From contig CAYHGP010000022.1 in assembly GCA_964356195.1 (NCBI GenBank), positions 1 to 16,201 of the forward strand: a DNA stretch of 16,201 nucleotides. Direction: 5' to 3'. The stretch is from 2-02-FULL-48-14 sp964356195. GTDB lineage: Bacteria > Patescibacteriota > Gracilibacteria > UBA1369 > 2-02-FULL-48-14. Under the pieces are notes generated by a model. It was given only the letters and a program-made list of their open reading frames with translations. It was not told the DNA's origin and did no database searches. This document shows, piece by piece, positions 1 to 5,853 of this stretch. The position numbers and the translations under genes are program-made. The first letter of the stretch is position 1. Each line of letters opens with the position of its first letter.

Positions 1-597
1 CGAAATCGTGAATTTCAGGCTATTTTGCCGCTTCGAGGAAAGATTTTGAATGTGGAACAGGCCCGTCTCGATAAAATGATTGCGAACAACGAAATCAAGA
101 ACCTTGTGATTGCGATGGGCGCCGGAATCGGTGAGACCACCGATTTCAGCAGACTTCGCTACCACCGCATTGTGATCATGACTGATGCCGACGTGGATGG
201 CGCTCATATTCGTACTTTGCTTTTGACTCTTTTCTACCGTTACTTCAAGGGCATCATCGAGAAAGGTTTCCTTTACATCGCGCAACCTCCTTTGTTCAAG
301 GTTCAAGCCGGAAAAACCATTCATTATGCGTTTACGGAGGCGGAGCGAGACGCTTTTGTGAAAGGATTTGGCGACAAAAAGGCTTCCATCCAGCGTTACA
401 AAGGGTTGGGAGAAATGAATGCGGAGCAACTTTGGGAAACCACTATGGATCCTGAAACTCGCACTATGCTCCGTGTGACCGTAGATGATGCCGAACGTGC
501 CGATTACATTTTCGAAACTTTGATGGGCAGCGAGGTACTTTCCCGCAAAAAATTCATCCAAACGCACGCCAAGAAGGTGAAGAACTTGGATATTTAG
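1..597 (+). CDS. gyrB: DNA gyrase subunit B, C-terminal part (5' truncated by window edge)
   Basis: GyrB is the ATPase/TOPRIM subunit of the A2B2 type II topoisomerase that introduces negative supercoils. The reading frame is open from base 1, so the gene starts outside the window; 198 residues are visible. It opens inside the TOPRIM domain with LPLRGKILNVE and carries the metal-binding TDADVDGAHIRTLLL motif (bases about 182-226). The C-terminal YKGLGEMNAEQLWETTMDP block follows, and the protein ends in KNLDI, the usual GyrB ending. ParE has similar TOPRIM motifs; the MGSEV..RKKFI....KKVKNLDI tail favours GyrB. No large insertion of the proteobacterial type is seen between TOPRIM and tail. 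The stop is TAG. No hairpin terminator is evident before the next promoter at 617. Confidence 0.96.
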   Translation, partial: RNREFQAILPLRGKILNVEQARLDKMIANNEIKNLVIAMGAGIGETTDFSRLRYHRIVIMTDADVDGAHIRTLLLTLFYRYFKGIIEKGFLYIAQPPLFKVQAGKTIHYAFTEAERDAFVKGFGDKKASIQRYKGLGEMNAEQLWETTMDPETRTMLRVTVDDAERADYIFETLMGSEVLSRKKFIQTHAKKVKNLDI

Positions 598-616
598 ACC
601 TTTTTCGTCTTTGGAT

Positions 617-645
617 TTGACGCAATGACCATTTTGTGTTAATTT
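617..645 (+). promoter_or_regulatory. Promoter of the DTG-repeat lipoprotein gene
   Basis: TTGACG (617-622), a 17-nt spacer and TAATTT (640-645), preceded by an extended -10 TG at 637-638. The predicted transcript starts near 652, which leaves a leader of about 19 nt that is pyrimidine- and A-rich and has no Shine-Dalgarno sequence before the ATG at 671. Confidence 0.6.
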
Positions 646-670
646 GTAGTCCTTTTTTAACAAATCTACT

Positions 671-1432
671 ATGGAAGGATTCGATGCTTACGCGAAATAT
701 GCCGTTTTAACAGGTCTCCTTGCGACGGGCTGTGGCAATGAAAATGGTATGAGCAGTACGAATAATTCCGACGAAGGCTATACGGGTGTTGATTCGGACA
801 CCGGCTCCGATGATACGGGTGTTGATTCAGGAGAGACTGATACAGAGGCTGACAGTGGAGGTGATACGGGAAAAGATACAGATACAGGCGCTGACACAGG
901 TCGGGACACCGCTTCCGATACCGGGGTTGATACGGGAAAAGATACAGGCACTGATACAGGTACAGATCTTTCCGAAGAGCTTGCCGTTACGGCTCAGCAA
1001 TGTGCTGCACTTTGGTTGAATGAAACTACTGTTTTAGTTCCTGATCTTACGGTGGATGACGACGGATCTGTTACAGGTAGTCTTGTGGATTCTGCAGGAG
1101 TGCTTGAGCTTTCTATGCTTACTTCCGATGAGACTGCTCATGAATTTGCTTGTCTTAAGGATGAAGCTACCGGTTGTTATTATGGAACGAATACAGAGCA
1201 TTTAGAAACTTCCGTTGTTCTCTCCACTGATCTTAATACAGGGGAGCTTGAAGATGGGACTACTGCGGGTTGTGAATACGACGAAAGTTTAGGTCTTCAG
1301 TTCCGAGCGGGTGCTTTGGACGGAATCGATCCTGCTACTGCGAATTTCTCCGGATGGGCGGTTCGGGCCATCGATAATACTAACGTGACGAGCGGTCTCG
1401 TTATTGAAAGCGGGGAAGTTTTGTCTTTCTAA
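671..1432 (+). CDS. Putative surface lipoprotein with Asp-Thr-Gly repeat linker
   Basis: I do not recognise a family for the 253-aa protein. Residues 10-20 are hydrophobic and end in the lipobox-like LATGC, making Cys21 the likely lipidated residue. The N-region is unusual for a signal peptide: it has one Lys and two acidic residues. Residues about 40-100 form a low-complexity, strongly acidic linker built from DTG/DTGxDTG units, probably an extended stalk that may bind Ca2+. Residues about 105-253 look globular and contain four cysteines (in QQCAA, FACLK, TGCYY and AGCEY), which could form two disulfides outside the cell. The linker is partly repeated at DNA level: the same 20 bp occur at 862-881 and 928-947. 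The gene has its own promoter and a strong terminator. Its function is unknown; lgt in this window could supply the lipid. Confidence 0.7.
   Translation: MEGFDAYAKYAVLTGLLATGCGNENGMSSTNNSDEGYTGVDSDTGSDDTGVDSGETDTEADSGGDTGKDTDTGADTGRDTASDTGVDTGKDTGTDTGTDLSEELAVTAQQCAALWLNETTVLVPDLTVDDDGSVTGSLVDSAGVLELSMLTSDETAHEFACLKDEATGCYYGTNTEHLETSVVLSTDLNTGELEDGTTAGCEYDESLGLQFRAGALDGIDPATANFSGWAVRAIDNTNVTSGLVIESGEVLSF
862..947 (+). repeat. Direct repeat inside the DTG linker (862-881 and 928-947)
   Basis: TGATACGGGAAAAGATACAG occurs twice, exactly, 66 bp (22 codons) apart, so unit gain or loss would keep the reading frame. Looser copies of GATACAGG/GACACAGG fill the space between. This suggests the linker grew by slippage or duplication. 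Confidence 0.8.
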
Positions 1433-1444
1433 AGCCATTTCTTG

Positions 1445-1480
1445 AAACAGCTTGAATTCTTGCAATTCGATCTGTTTTTT
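1445..1480 (+). terminator. Intrinsic terminator after the DTG lipoprotein gene
   Basis: The 5' arm AAACAG (1445-1450) plus TTGAATT (1452-1458) pairs with AATTCGA (1464-1470) plus CTGTTT (1472-1477). There is one C/T mismatch, a CTTGC loop and a T-run to 1480. The stem is 13 bp with one wobble pair. The -35 of the next promoter (1460-1465) lies inside the loop and 3' arm. Confidence 0.75.
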
Positions 1481-1488
1481 GATATAAT
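1460..1488 (+). promoter_or_regulatory. Near-consensus promoter of the 97-aa unknown gene
   Basis: TTGCAA (1460-1465), a 17-nt spacer and a perfect TATAAT (1483-1488), with the extended -10 TG at 1480-1481. The predicted start is near 1495, giving a leader of about 21 nt with no Shine-Dalgarno sequence. It is embedded in the preceding terminator. Confidence 0.8.
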
Positions 1489-1515
1489 TAGAAGATTTGT
1501 AAATCCTCAAAGACC

Positions 1516-1809
1516 ATGTCTTCCAAAGCCTCTTCCTCCGTCCTTGAAACTCTCGAAATTGGGAACTTCGAAGATTTGGAGCATTTGATCGGTCTCCTGA
1601 ATAAGGCTTTTAATAAGGACACGGAGTACCGTTTGGAACCGGTGGTTTCTCAAAAGGGAATCTATTTGTTTGTGGAGGATCCTATTCATGAAGACGAATA
1701 CGAATGTGGCATGGTGGAGAGGCGCGGAAAGAAGGTTTATGCCTATTCTGCTGCCGTTCATTCCATGATTTTGGGAGCTTATGAGCGATATCTTGAAAAG
1801 ACCCGTTGA
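1516..1809 (+). CDS. Small hypothetical protein (97 aa)
   Basis: I do not recognise this protein. It is soluble-looking and mildly acidic. A Ser-rich N-terminus (MSSKASSSV) is followed by a predicted helix (about residues 15-34, containing LEHLIGLLNKAF). A short alpha/beta-like section then contains YRLEPVV and KGIYLFVEDP, and the protein ends in a helix, SMILGAYERYLEK. There is no signal peptide or membrane segment, and a single cysteine. The start is the ATG at 1516, the first in frame after a near-consensus promoter. The gene ends in TGA at 1807-1809, and that stop lies within the -35 hexamer of the rpsU promoter. Reliability as a gene is good because of the strong promoter and protein-like composition; the minus-strand frames over the same region look like shadows. 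Confidence 0.75.
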   Translation: MSSKASSSVLETLEIGNFEDLEHLIGLLNKAFNKDTEYRLEPVVSQKGIYLFVEDPIHEDEYECGMVERRGKKVYAYSAAVHSMILGAYERYLEKTR

Positions 1810-1835
1810 CTTTCCCCCTCGGGCTATCTTATACT
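1806..1835 (+). promoter_or_regulatory. Promoter of rpsU
   Basis: TTGACT (1806-1811), an 18-nt spacer and TATACT (1830-1835). The -35 contains the TGA stop of the upstream gene. The predicted start is near 1842, about 15 nt before the ATG at 1857; the leader is T-rich and lacks a Shine-Dalgarno sequence. Confidence 0.65.
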
Positions 1836-1856
1836 CCCTTCGCTTTAGCTTTTTTC

Positions 1857-2053
1857 ATGGCACATCCAACAAATTTCTGGGTCTCCGCAGACACGAACGA
1901 ATCTTCTGAGAAGAGGGTCGCCCGCTTCAAACAATGGTTCAACCGATCTCGAGTTGGAGATACCGTTAAAGAAGGTCGCTATCACAAGAAGCCTTTGACG
2001 AAGCGTTTGATCCGAAAGGAAGCTTTGAAACGTGAAGAGTTCCGTGCTGCTCG
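1857..2053 (+). CDS. rpsU: Small ribosomal subunit protein bS21 (3' end lost in assembly gap)
   Basis: bS21 is a small, basic 30S protein near the 3' end of 16S rRNA, where mRNA start regions dock. About 66 residues are visible before the run of N. The family pattern is clear from about residue 14 on: NESSEKRVARFKQWF, then the GRYHKKPLTKRLIRKEAL stretch, matching the bS21 signature of a RFK helix followed by Y-x-KP-x-x-RR/KRK and a basic tail. The first 13 residues (MAHPTNFWVSADT) are family-variable. The start is the ATG at 1857, about 15 nt downstream of the predicted transcription start. A longer in-frame start at 1806 would lie upstream of the -10 and is rejected. The C-terminus is unknown because of gap 1, but bS21 is rarely much longer than this. 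Confidence 0.85.
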
Positions 2054-2153
2054 NNNNNNNNNNNNNNNNNNNNNNNNNNNNNNNNNNNNNNNNNNNNNNN
2101 NNNNNNNNNNNNNNNNNNNNNNNNNNNNNNNNNNNNNNNNNNNNNNNNNNNNN
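2054..2153. other. Assembly gap 1 (100 N)
   Basis: A run of exactly 100 N, the conventional placeholder for a scaffold gap of unknown size. It removes the end of rpsU and whatever lies between rpsU and prmC. Confidence 0.95.
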
Positions 2154-2963
2154 ATGACCATTGCTCGGGTTCTTGCCCTGGCTCAAAAAGAACATCTCCG
2201 CATCGAGATGGAGGTTTTTTTAGCTTCGCTGCTGGGTTCTAGTCGTTTGGATTTGATCGCGCGTGGAGAAGAAGAGGTGCCGGTGGACAAGCTTTCCGAT
2301 CTGCAAAAGGGCTGGATTCGTCTTCAGGATGGAGTCCCGGTGGCTTATTTAACGCATCAGAAAGAGTTTTACGGTCTGAGTTTTTATGTGGATGAGCGGG
2401 TTTTGGTGCCTCGGCCGGAGACGGAGCAGCTCGTGGATTTGGTTTTGAAGCACGCGAAAGTGGGGGTTTTGGAGCTGGGGACGGGAAGCGGAGCTATTGC
2501 GTGCAGTGTTAAACATCGCCGGCCGGAGCTGAAAGTGGTGGCTACGGACGTGAGCCCTGAGGCCCTGGAAGTTGCGAGTAAAAATTGTGTTCAACTTGGC
2601 GTGGACGTGAACTTGGTGGAGTCGAATTTACTCGAGAAAGTTCCTGGGGGAGGGGAGGATGTTTTGGTGGCCAATTTGCCCTACATTGGAACGGTGGACC
2701 ATGCTTTTTTGGCGGAAAATGTTGAAAAACATGAACCTAAACTGGCCTTGGATGGCGGGGAGGATGGCCTTCGGCTTTACGCGCGGCTTTTTGATGAAAT
2801 TAAAGAGCAGGGAAGGACTTTTGCGTATATCTTTGGTGAGATTGGTTTTAGCCAGGGTCTTGCTATTCGTGGACTCTGCGCTGAAAAACTTCCCGGGTAT
2901 CGTTTTACGCTTTTACAGGATCTTCAGGGTCTGGATCGGCACTTTGTTCTGGAAAGAGTGTAG
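2154..2963 (+). CDS. prmC: Peptide chain release factor N5-glutamine methyltransferase
   Basis: PrmC methylates the glutamine of the GGQ motif in RF1 and RF2 using SAM, improving termination. The 269-aa length is typical. An N-terminal helical domain (1-75) precedes the family motif PRPETEQLVD (86-95), the SAM-binding ELGTGSGAIA (107-116), the acidic ATDVSPEAL (130-138) and the active-site NLPY (174-177). Most PrmC proteins have NPPY; the Leu is a noted variant, with Asn174 and Tyr177 kept. The ATG lies directly at the gap edge, so an upstream start cannot be excluded. The MTIARVLALA beginning fits the family N-terminus. The gene ends 21 nt before the preferred prfA start, placing enzyme and substrate side by side. 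No promoter is visible; it may lie in the gap or the gene may follow rpsU. Confidence 0.93.
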   Translation: MTIARVLALAQKEHLRIEMEVFLASLLGSSRLDLIARGEEEVPVDKLSDLQKGWIRLQDGVPVAYLTHQKEFYGLSFYVDERVLVPRPETEQLVDLVLKHAKVGVLELGTGSGAIACSVKHRRPELKVVATDVSPEALEVASKNCVQLGVDVNLVESNLLEKVPGGGEDVLVANLPYIGTVDHAFLAENVEKHEPKLALDGGEDGLRLYARLFDEIKEQGRTFAYIFGEIGFSQGLAIRGLCAEKLPGYRFTLLQDLQGLDRHFVLERV

Positions 2964-2971
2964 TTTTAACG

Positions 2972-2977
2972 TACAAT
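2972..2977 (+). promoter_or_regulatory. -10 element of a possible leaderless prfA promoter
   Basis: TACAAT at 2972-2977 is followed by seven bases and then ATG at 2985. Initiation at the usual distance would begin at or next to the A of that ATG. No good -35 is seen. Read-through from prmC is also possible. Confidence 0.4.
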
Positions 2978-2984
2978 GCGAGGG

Positions 2985-4064
2985 ATGAAAGAAAAACTTC
3001 AAAAACTTGTCGAGGAATTCCAGCAGATTGAACTGCGCATGGCGGATCCCAATATTTTCTCCGATCAAGAAGCGTTTCAGAAGCTTTTGGCACGTCGTCG
3101 TGAAATTGAAACAGCGGTGGAACTTTTTCAGGAGCTGCAAAAACATGAAAAAAGTGTCGCAGATGCGCAGGCCATGCTTGAAGATTCGGATGAAGGAATT
3201 CGTGAAATGGCGAAAGAGGAGCTGAAGGAAGCTCGTGAGTCTGTGGAAAAACTTGAGGAAGCTCTTAAAATGGAATTGGTTCCGCGCGATCCTAAAGATG
3301 GAAAAAACTGCATTATGGAAATTCGTGCGGGCACGGGTGGAGACGAAGCGGCTCTTTTTTGTGAAGAACTGTGCCGAATGTATCTTCGTTATGTGAAGGA
3401 ACATGGTTGGCAGGTGGAGCCCATCAGTGAAAGTTTGGGGGAAAAGGGTATGAAAGAAATGATTTTTAAAGTGATCGGACCGGGAGCTTACGGCAGAATG
3501 AAATATGAAAGTGGAACGCATCGTGTGCAACGCATCCCTGAAACGGAGGCCAAGGGTCGTGTGCATACCTCTGCGGCTTCGGTGGTGGTTCTGCCGGAAG
3601 TGGATGAGGTGGAATTGGTGATCCGCGATCAAGATTTGCGTATTGATGTGTACCGGTCCGGCGGTCATGGAGGGCAAAGTGTGAACACTACCGATTCTGC
3701 CGTTCGTATCACCCATCTTCCCACGGACCTCGTGGTGATTTGTCAGGACGAAAAATCCCAGCTCAAAAATAAGATCAAAGCCATGGGTGTTCTACGCTCC
3801 CGACTTTATGCGATGGAACAAGAAAAGCGCGCCAAGGAGCTGGGTGAGGCTCGACTGGCTCAAGGGGCCACGGGAGATCGCAGCGATAAAATTCGCACGT
3901 ATAATTTCCCTCAAGATCGCGTTACCGACCACCGCATTGGCCAAAATTTCAGCAATATCCCCGCCATTATGGAAGGGGCCATTGATCCTATTATCGACGC
4001 TCTCGTGATGGAAGATCAGGCGAAGCGTTTGTCCGCGGCGGCCCAGTCGGGTGATGAGGAGTAA
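2985..4064 (+). CDS. prfA: Peptide chain release factor 1
   Basis: RF1 recognises UAA and UAG and triggers peptide release. Numbered from the upstream ATG at 2976 (362 aa), it shows an N-terminal coiled-coil region (1-100), the RAGTGGDEAALF block (117-128), the stop-codon-recognising PET tripeptide (188-190, the PxT of RF1 rather than the SPF of RF2), GRVHTSAASVVVLPE, and the catalytic GGQ at 232-234 followed by SVNTTDSAVRITH. I prefer the ATG at 2985 (359 aa, MKEKLQK) because TACAAT at 2972-2977 overlaps the upstream ATG. The alternative start at 2976 remains possible if the mRNA reads through from prmC. TGA stops elsewhere imply that an RF2 gene lies outside the window. The gene converges on the 75-aa gene with two bases between their stops. 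Confidence 0.96.
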   Translation: MKEKLQKLVEEFQQIELRMADPNIFSDQEAFQKLLARRREIETAVELFQELQKHEKSVADAQAMLEDSDEGIREMAKEELKEARESVEKLEEALKMELVPRDPKDGKNCIMEIRAGTGGDEAALFCEELCRMYLRYVKEHGWQVEPISESLGEKGMKEMIFKVIGPGAYGRMKYESGTHRVQRIPETEAKGRVHTSAASVVVLPEVDEVELVIRDQDLRIDVYRSGGHGGQSVNTTDSAVRITHLPTDLVVICQDEKSQLKNKIKAMGVLRSRLYAMEQEKRAKELGEARLAQGATGDRSDKIRTYNFPQDRVTDHRIGQNFSNIPAIMEGAIDPIIDALVMEDQAKRLSAAAQSGDEE

Positions 4065-4066
4065 AG

Positions 4067-4294
4067 CTACTGAAGGTACTGTTCCAGCTGACCGGTCATG
4101 AAATCGGGGGCTTGGCTGAGGGCGGAAACAGTGGCTTCATAGAGCATCCATGAGCCTACAATGGTGAGAACCACAATAATGAGCATGGGTAGAGTTCCAA
4201 AGAAAAAGTGAAGCTGGCGGGCGAGTCGATTTCGGGCCATTTCTTCTTGCTGCAAGGCAATGAGTTTCTTGAGGAGTTCTTCGGTTTCGGCCAT
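4067..4294 (-). CDS. Small single-helix membrane protein (75 aa)
   Basis: I do not recognise this family. Residues 1-28 are charged and helix-prone (EELLKKLIALQQEEMARNRLARQ), a likely cytosolic coiled coil. Residues about 30-52 are strongly hydrophobic (FFFGTLPMLIIVVLTIVGSWMLY), a single transmembrane helix. A short polar tail ends in QLEQYLQ. The arrangement suggests a small inner-membrane protein that oligomerises or anchors a partner through its N-terminal helix. The stop is TAG, two bases from the prfA stop, with no terminator between. On the coding strand a TAAAAT -10 (plus-strand 4315-4320) lies 20 nt before the ATG, with a poor -35. The coherent topology and spacing support it as a real gene. 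Confidence 0.65.
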   Translation of the reverse strand: MAETEELLKKLIALQQEEMARNRLARQLHFFFGTLPMLIIVVLTIVGSWMLYEATVSALSQAPDFMTGQLEQYLQ

Positions 4295-4352
4295 AGTTTG
4301 GGTTGGATGAGTTCATTTTAGCAGAGTTTCTCTCTCTAGAAATTGCGTGTCC

Positions 4353-4381
4353 TTGACAAAAAGCCTTTCCTAGTTTAACTT
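4353..4381 (+). promoter_or_regulatory. Promoter of the His-rich protein gene
   Basis: A perfect TTGACA (4353-4358), a 17-nt spacer and TAACTT (4376-4381). Predicted initiation near 4388 gives a leader of about 76 nt to the ATG at 4464, much longer than the other leaders in the window. That leader is structured. Confidence 0.6.
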
Positions 4382-4399
4382 GATGTAATCCGACTAACA

Positions 4400-4444
4400 G
4401 GCGGACCCAAAGGGTCTGCTAAGCGAAAACGTGGCGAAAGCCAC
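4400..4444 (+). promoter_or_regulatory. Two-hairpin structured 5' leader, identity unknown
   Basis: Hairpin 1: 4400-4408 pairs with 4412-4420 (9 bp including two G-U pairs, AAA loop). Ten bases, AAGCGAAAAC, follow unpaired. Hairpin 2: GTGGC (4431-4435) and GCCAC (4440-4444) close a GAAA tetraloop of the GNRA class. There is no T-run, so this is not an intrinsic terminator. It does not match a riboswitch class I can recognise by eye. It may be a cis-regulatory RNA, a translation-control element, or part of the coding region if a GTG at 4431 is the true start. Confidence 0.5.
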
Positions 4445-4463
4445 ATCATTAACCCCAAATTCT

Positions 4464-5054
4464 ATGAGTGCACATGCTGAAGCCCCTCATGCTCCTGATG
4501 CACACGCAGCACCAGCTGCTCATGCTGCTCCTGCAGCGCACGCGGAACATGGTCACGATGCTCATGCCGCGCCTGCCGCTCACGCGGCGCCTGCCGGGAA
4601 TGGCTGGTTTCGTCGAGTAGGAACAAACATTAAGGATGGTGTTTTGGATACGCTCGGTTCTGTCGTTGAGTTGGGTAAAGGGATTGTGGACCCTACCGCT
4701 CAAAAACCTTGGGCAAAAAGTGTTTTAAGACCCATTGGTGGAGCTGTCAGTGTTTTGGCTCGTCCTTTGACGGCGGTGAAGGAAACTTTCTATCATGGAG
4801 GACACTTGGGTTTTGAACCCGGAAGAGGTTATGCGGAATTGGCGGAAATGGTGAGAACTCCGGTTCATGCCACTATTGATTTGGTAAGACAAGGAGTTGC
4901 GGCTTGTCTCAATGCGGCTGATCGCGCGGCTTATGGGCTTGGAGAACTTGTGGCTTCTCCGAGTGGTCATCCTGCTTCTTGTGTCCCTGTGAAAAAAATC
5001 GGAGACGTTCCTCTCAGTTCAAGTAGTGATGTCCCTGCTCGATGGGCTGCATGA
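4464..5054 (+). CDS. His/Ala/Pro-rich protein, function unknown (196 aa)
   Basis: I do not recognise this family. From ATG 4464, the first 46 residues are a low-complexity tract with ten histidines among Ala and Pro; HAAPAA units put His at residues 14, 20 and 26, then at 34 and 40 after an EHGHDAH patch. Such a tract could bind Ni, Zn or Cu, or act as a flexible linker. The remainder looks like amphipathic helices: VGTNIKDGVLDTLGSVVELG, then RPIGGAVSVLARPLTAVKET, a GGHLGFEPGRGY turn, and DLVRQGVAACLNAADRAAYG. There is no clear signal peptide or transmembrane helix. An alternative GTG start at 4431 would add 11 residues but would place hairpin 2 in the coding sequence. The gene has its own TTGACA promoter and ends in TGA. 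Confidence 0.7.
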   Translation: MSAHAEAPHAPDAHAAPAAHAAPAAHAEHGHDAHAAPAAHAAPAGNGWFRRVGTNIKDGVLDTLGSVVELGKGIVDPTAQKPWAKSVLRPIGGAVSVLARPLTAVKETFYHGGHLGFEPGRGYAELAEMVRTPVHATIDLVRQGVAACLNAADRAAYGLGELVASPSGHPASCVPVKKIGDVPLSSSSDVPARWAA

Positions 5055-5082
5055 TGAGCTTTTAGAATGAGTGGTTTTGTTT

Positions 5083-5088
5083 TAAGAT
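5083..5088 (+). promoter_or_regulatory. -10 element of a possible leaderless tatD promoter
   Basis: TAAGAT at 5083-5088 ends six bases before the tatD ATG at 5095, so initiation at +7 would start on the ATG itself. The upstream -35 region (TTTTAG, 5060-5065) is poor. The same TAAGAT hexamer precedes the gene at 15182. Confidence 0.4.
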
Positions 5089-5094
5089 GAAGCC

Positions 5095-5853
5095 ATGTGG
5101 ATTGATACGCATTGCCATCCGTTTTCTAAACCTTTTGAAGGGGACCGTGATGCAGTGATTCAGCGGGCTCGTGAGGCGGGTGTAGAGAAGATGATTGTGG
5201 TTGGGTTTGACCATGAAACGAATCGGCAGGCCTTGAAACTTGCCGAGCAGTACGATTTTATGTGGGCGACTTTGGGTGTGCATCCTTGTGAGTGCGGTGA
5301 TTTGACCGAGGAGGAAGAAAAGTGGATTCGAGAGACGGCGGTGCATCCGCGAGTGGTGGCTTTGGGGGAGATGGGGCTGGACTATCATCATATGAGTTCG
5401 CCGAAAGAAGTGCAGAAGGAGTGTTTTCGTCGTCAGGTAAGATTGGCTCAGGAACTCGATTTGCCTTGCATTGTGCATTCGAGGGATGCCGCCGAAGATA
5501 CTTTGGCCTTGCTGCTTGAGGAGGGCGCGAAAAAAGTGGTCTTTCACTGTTTCAGTTACGATTACGAATTTGCGAAAAGAGTGTGGGCAGCTGGGTTTTA
5601 CACGAGTTTTAGCGGGGTTGTTACTTACCCTCAGGCGAAAAACATTCAGGAAGCGGCGGCCAATGGACCTTTGGAGCTCTTTTTGGTGGAGACCGACTGT
5701 CCTTACTTGGCGCCGCAAAGTATTCGGGGAAAGCGCAACGAACCGGCTTATGTGGTGGAGGTGGGAGAAAAGGTGGCGGAACTGCGCGGCGTGGAGCCGG
5801 AAGTGATTGCGGAGGCTACGACAAAAAATGCGGTGACTCTGTTTGGACTTTAA
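5095..5853 (+). CDS. tatD: TatD-family metal-dependent hydrolase/DNase
   Basis: TatD proteins are TIM-barrel, two-metal hydrolases with 3'-5' DNase activity linked to DNA repair and quality control. At 252 aa this one has normal length and all the family motifs in order: DTHCH (4-8), GVHP (61-64), GEMGLDYHH (91-99, metal bridge Glu92), VHSRDA (127-132), FHCFS (150-154), ETDCPYLAP (199-207, Asp201), and RGKRNEP (211-217) near the C-terminus. It ends with the usual NAVTLFGL helix. The cytosolic location follows from the absence of a signal sequence. The start at 5095 places IDTHCH at the N-terminus as in the family. The stop TAA overlaps the stop of the convergent 593-aa gene within TTAA (5850-5853). 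YcfH/YjjV-type paralogues cannot be separated from TatD proper by sequence reading alone. Confidence 0.93.
   Translation: MWIDTHCHPFSKPFEGDRDAVIQRAREAGVEKMIVVGFDHETNRQALKLAEQYDFMWATLGVHPCECGDLTEEEEKWIRETAVHPRVVALGEMGLDYHHMSSPKEVQKECFRRQVRLAQELDLPCIVHSRDAAEDTLALLLEEGAKKVVFHCFSYDYEFAKRVWAAGFYTSFSGVVTYPQAKNIQEAAANGPLELFLVETDCPYLAPQSIRGKRNEPAYVVEVGEKVAELRGVEPEVIAEATTKNAVTLFGL

Noticed and set aside
862..947. CRISPR-like or phase-variable repeat array
   Set aside because: Only two exact copies, in frame within a coding low-complexity linker; no spacers or cas genes.
1806..1856. Longer rpsU start at 1806 and a single reading frame from rpsU through the gap into prmC
   Set aside because: The 1806 start lies upstream of the predicted -10, and the joint frame exists only because N codons are open. 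The two ends are clearly bS21 and PrmC.
2913..3716. 267-aa minus-strand open frame over prfA
   Set aside because: Antisense shadow of a fully recognisable RF1 gene; His/Phe-rich composition typical of such frames.
4400..4420. Hairpin 1 as an intrinsic terminator
   Set aside because: No T-run follows, and it lies downstream of the promoter of the gene it precedes.
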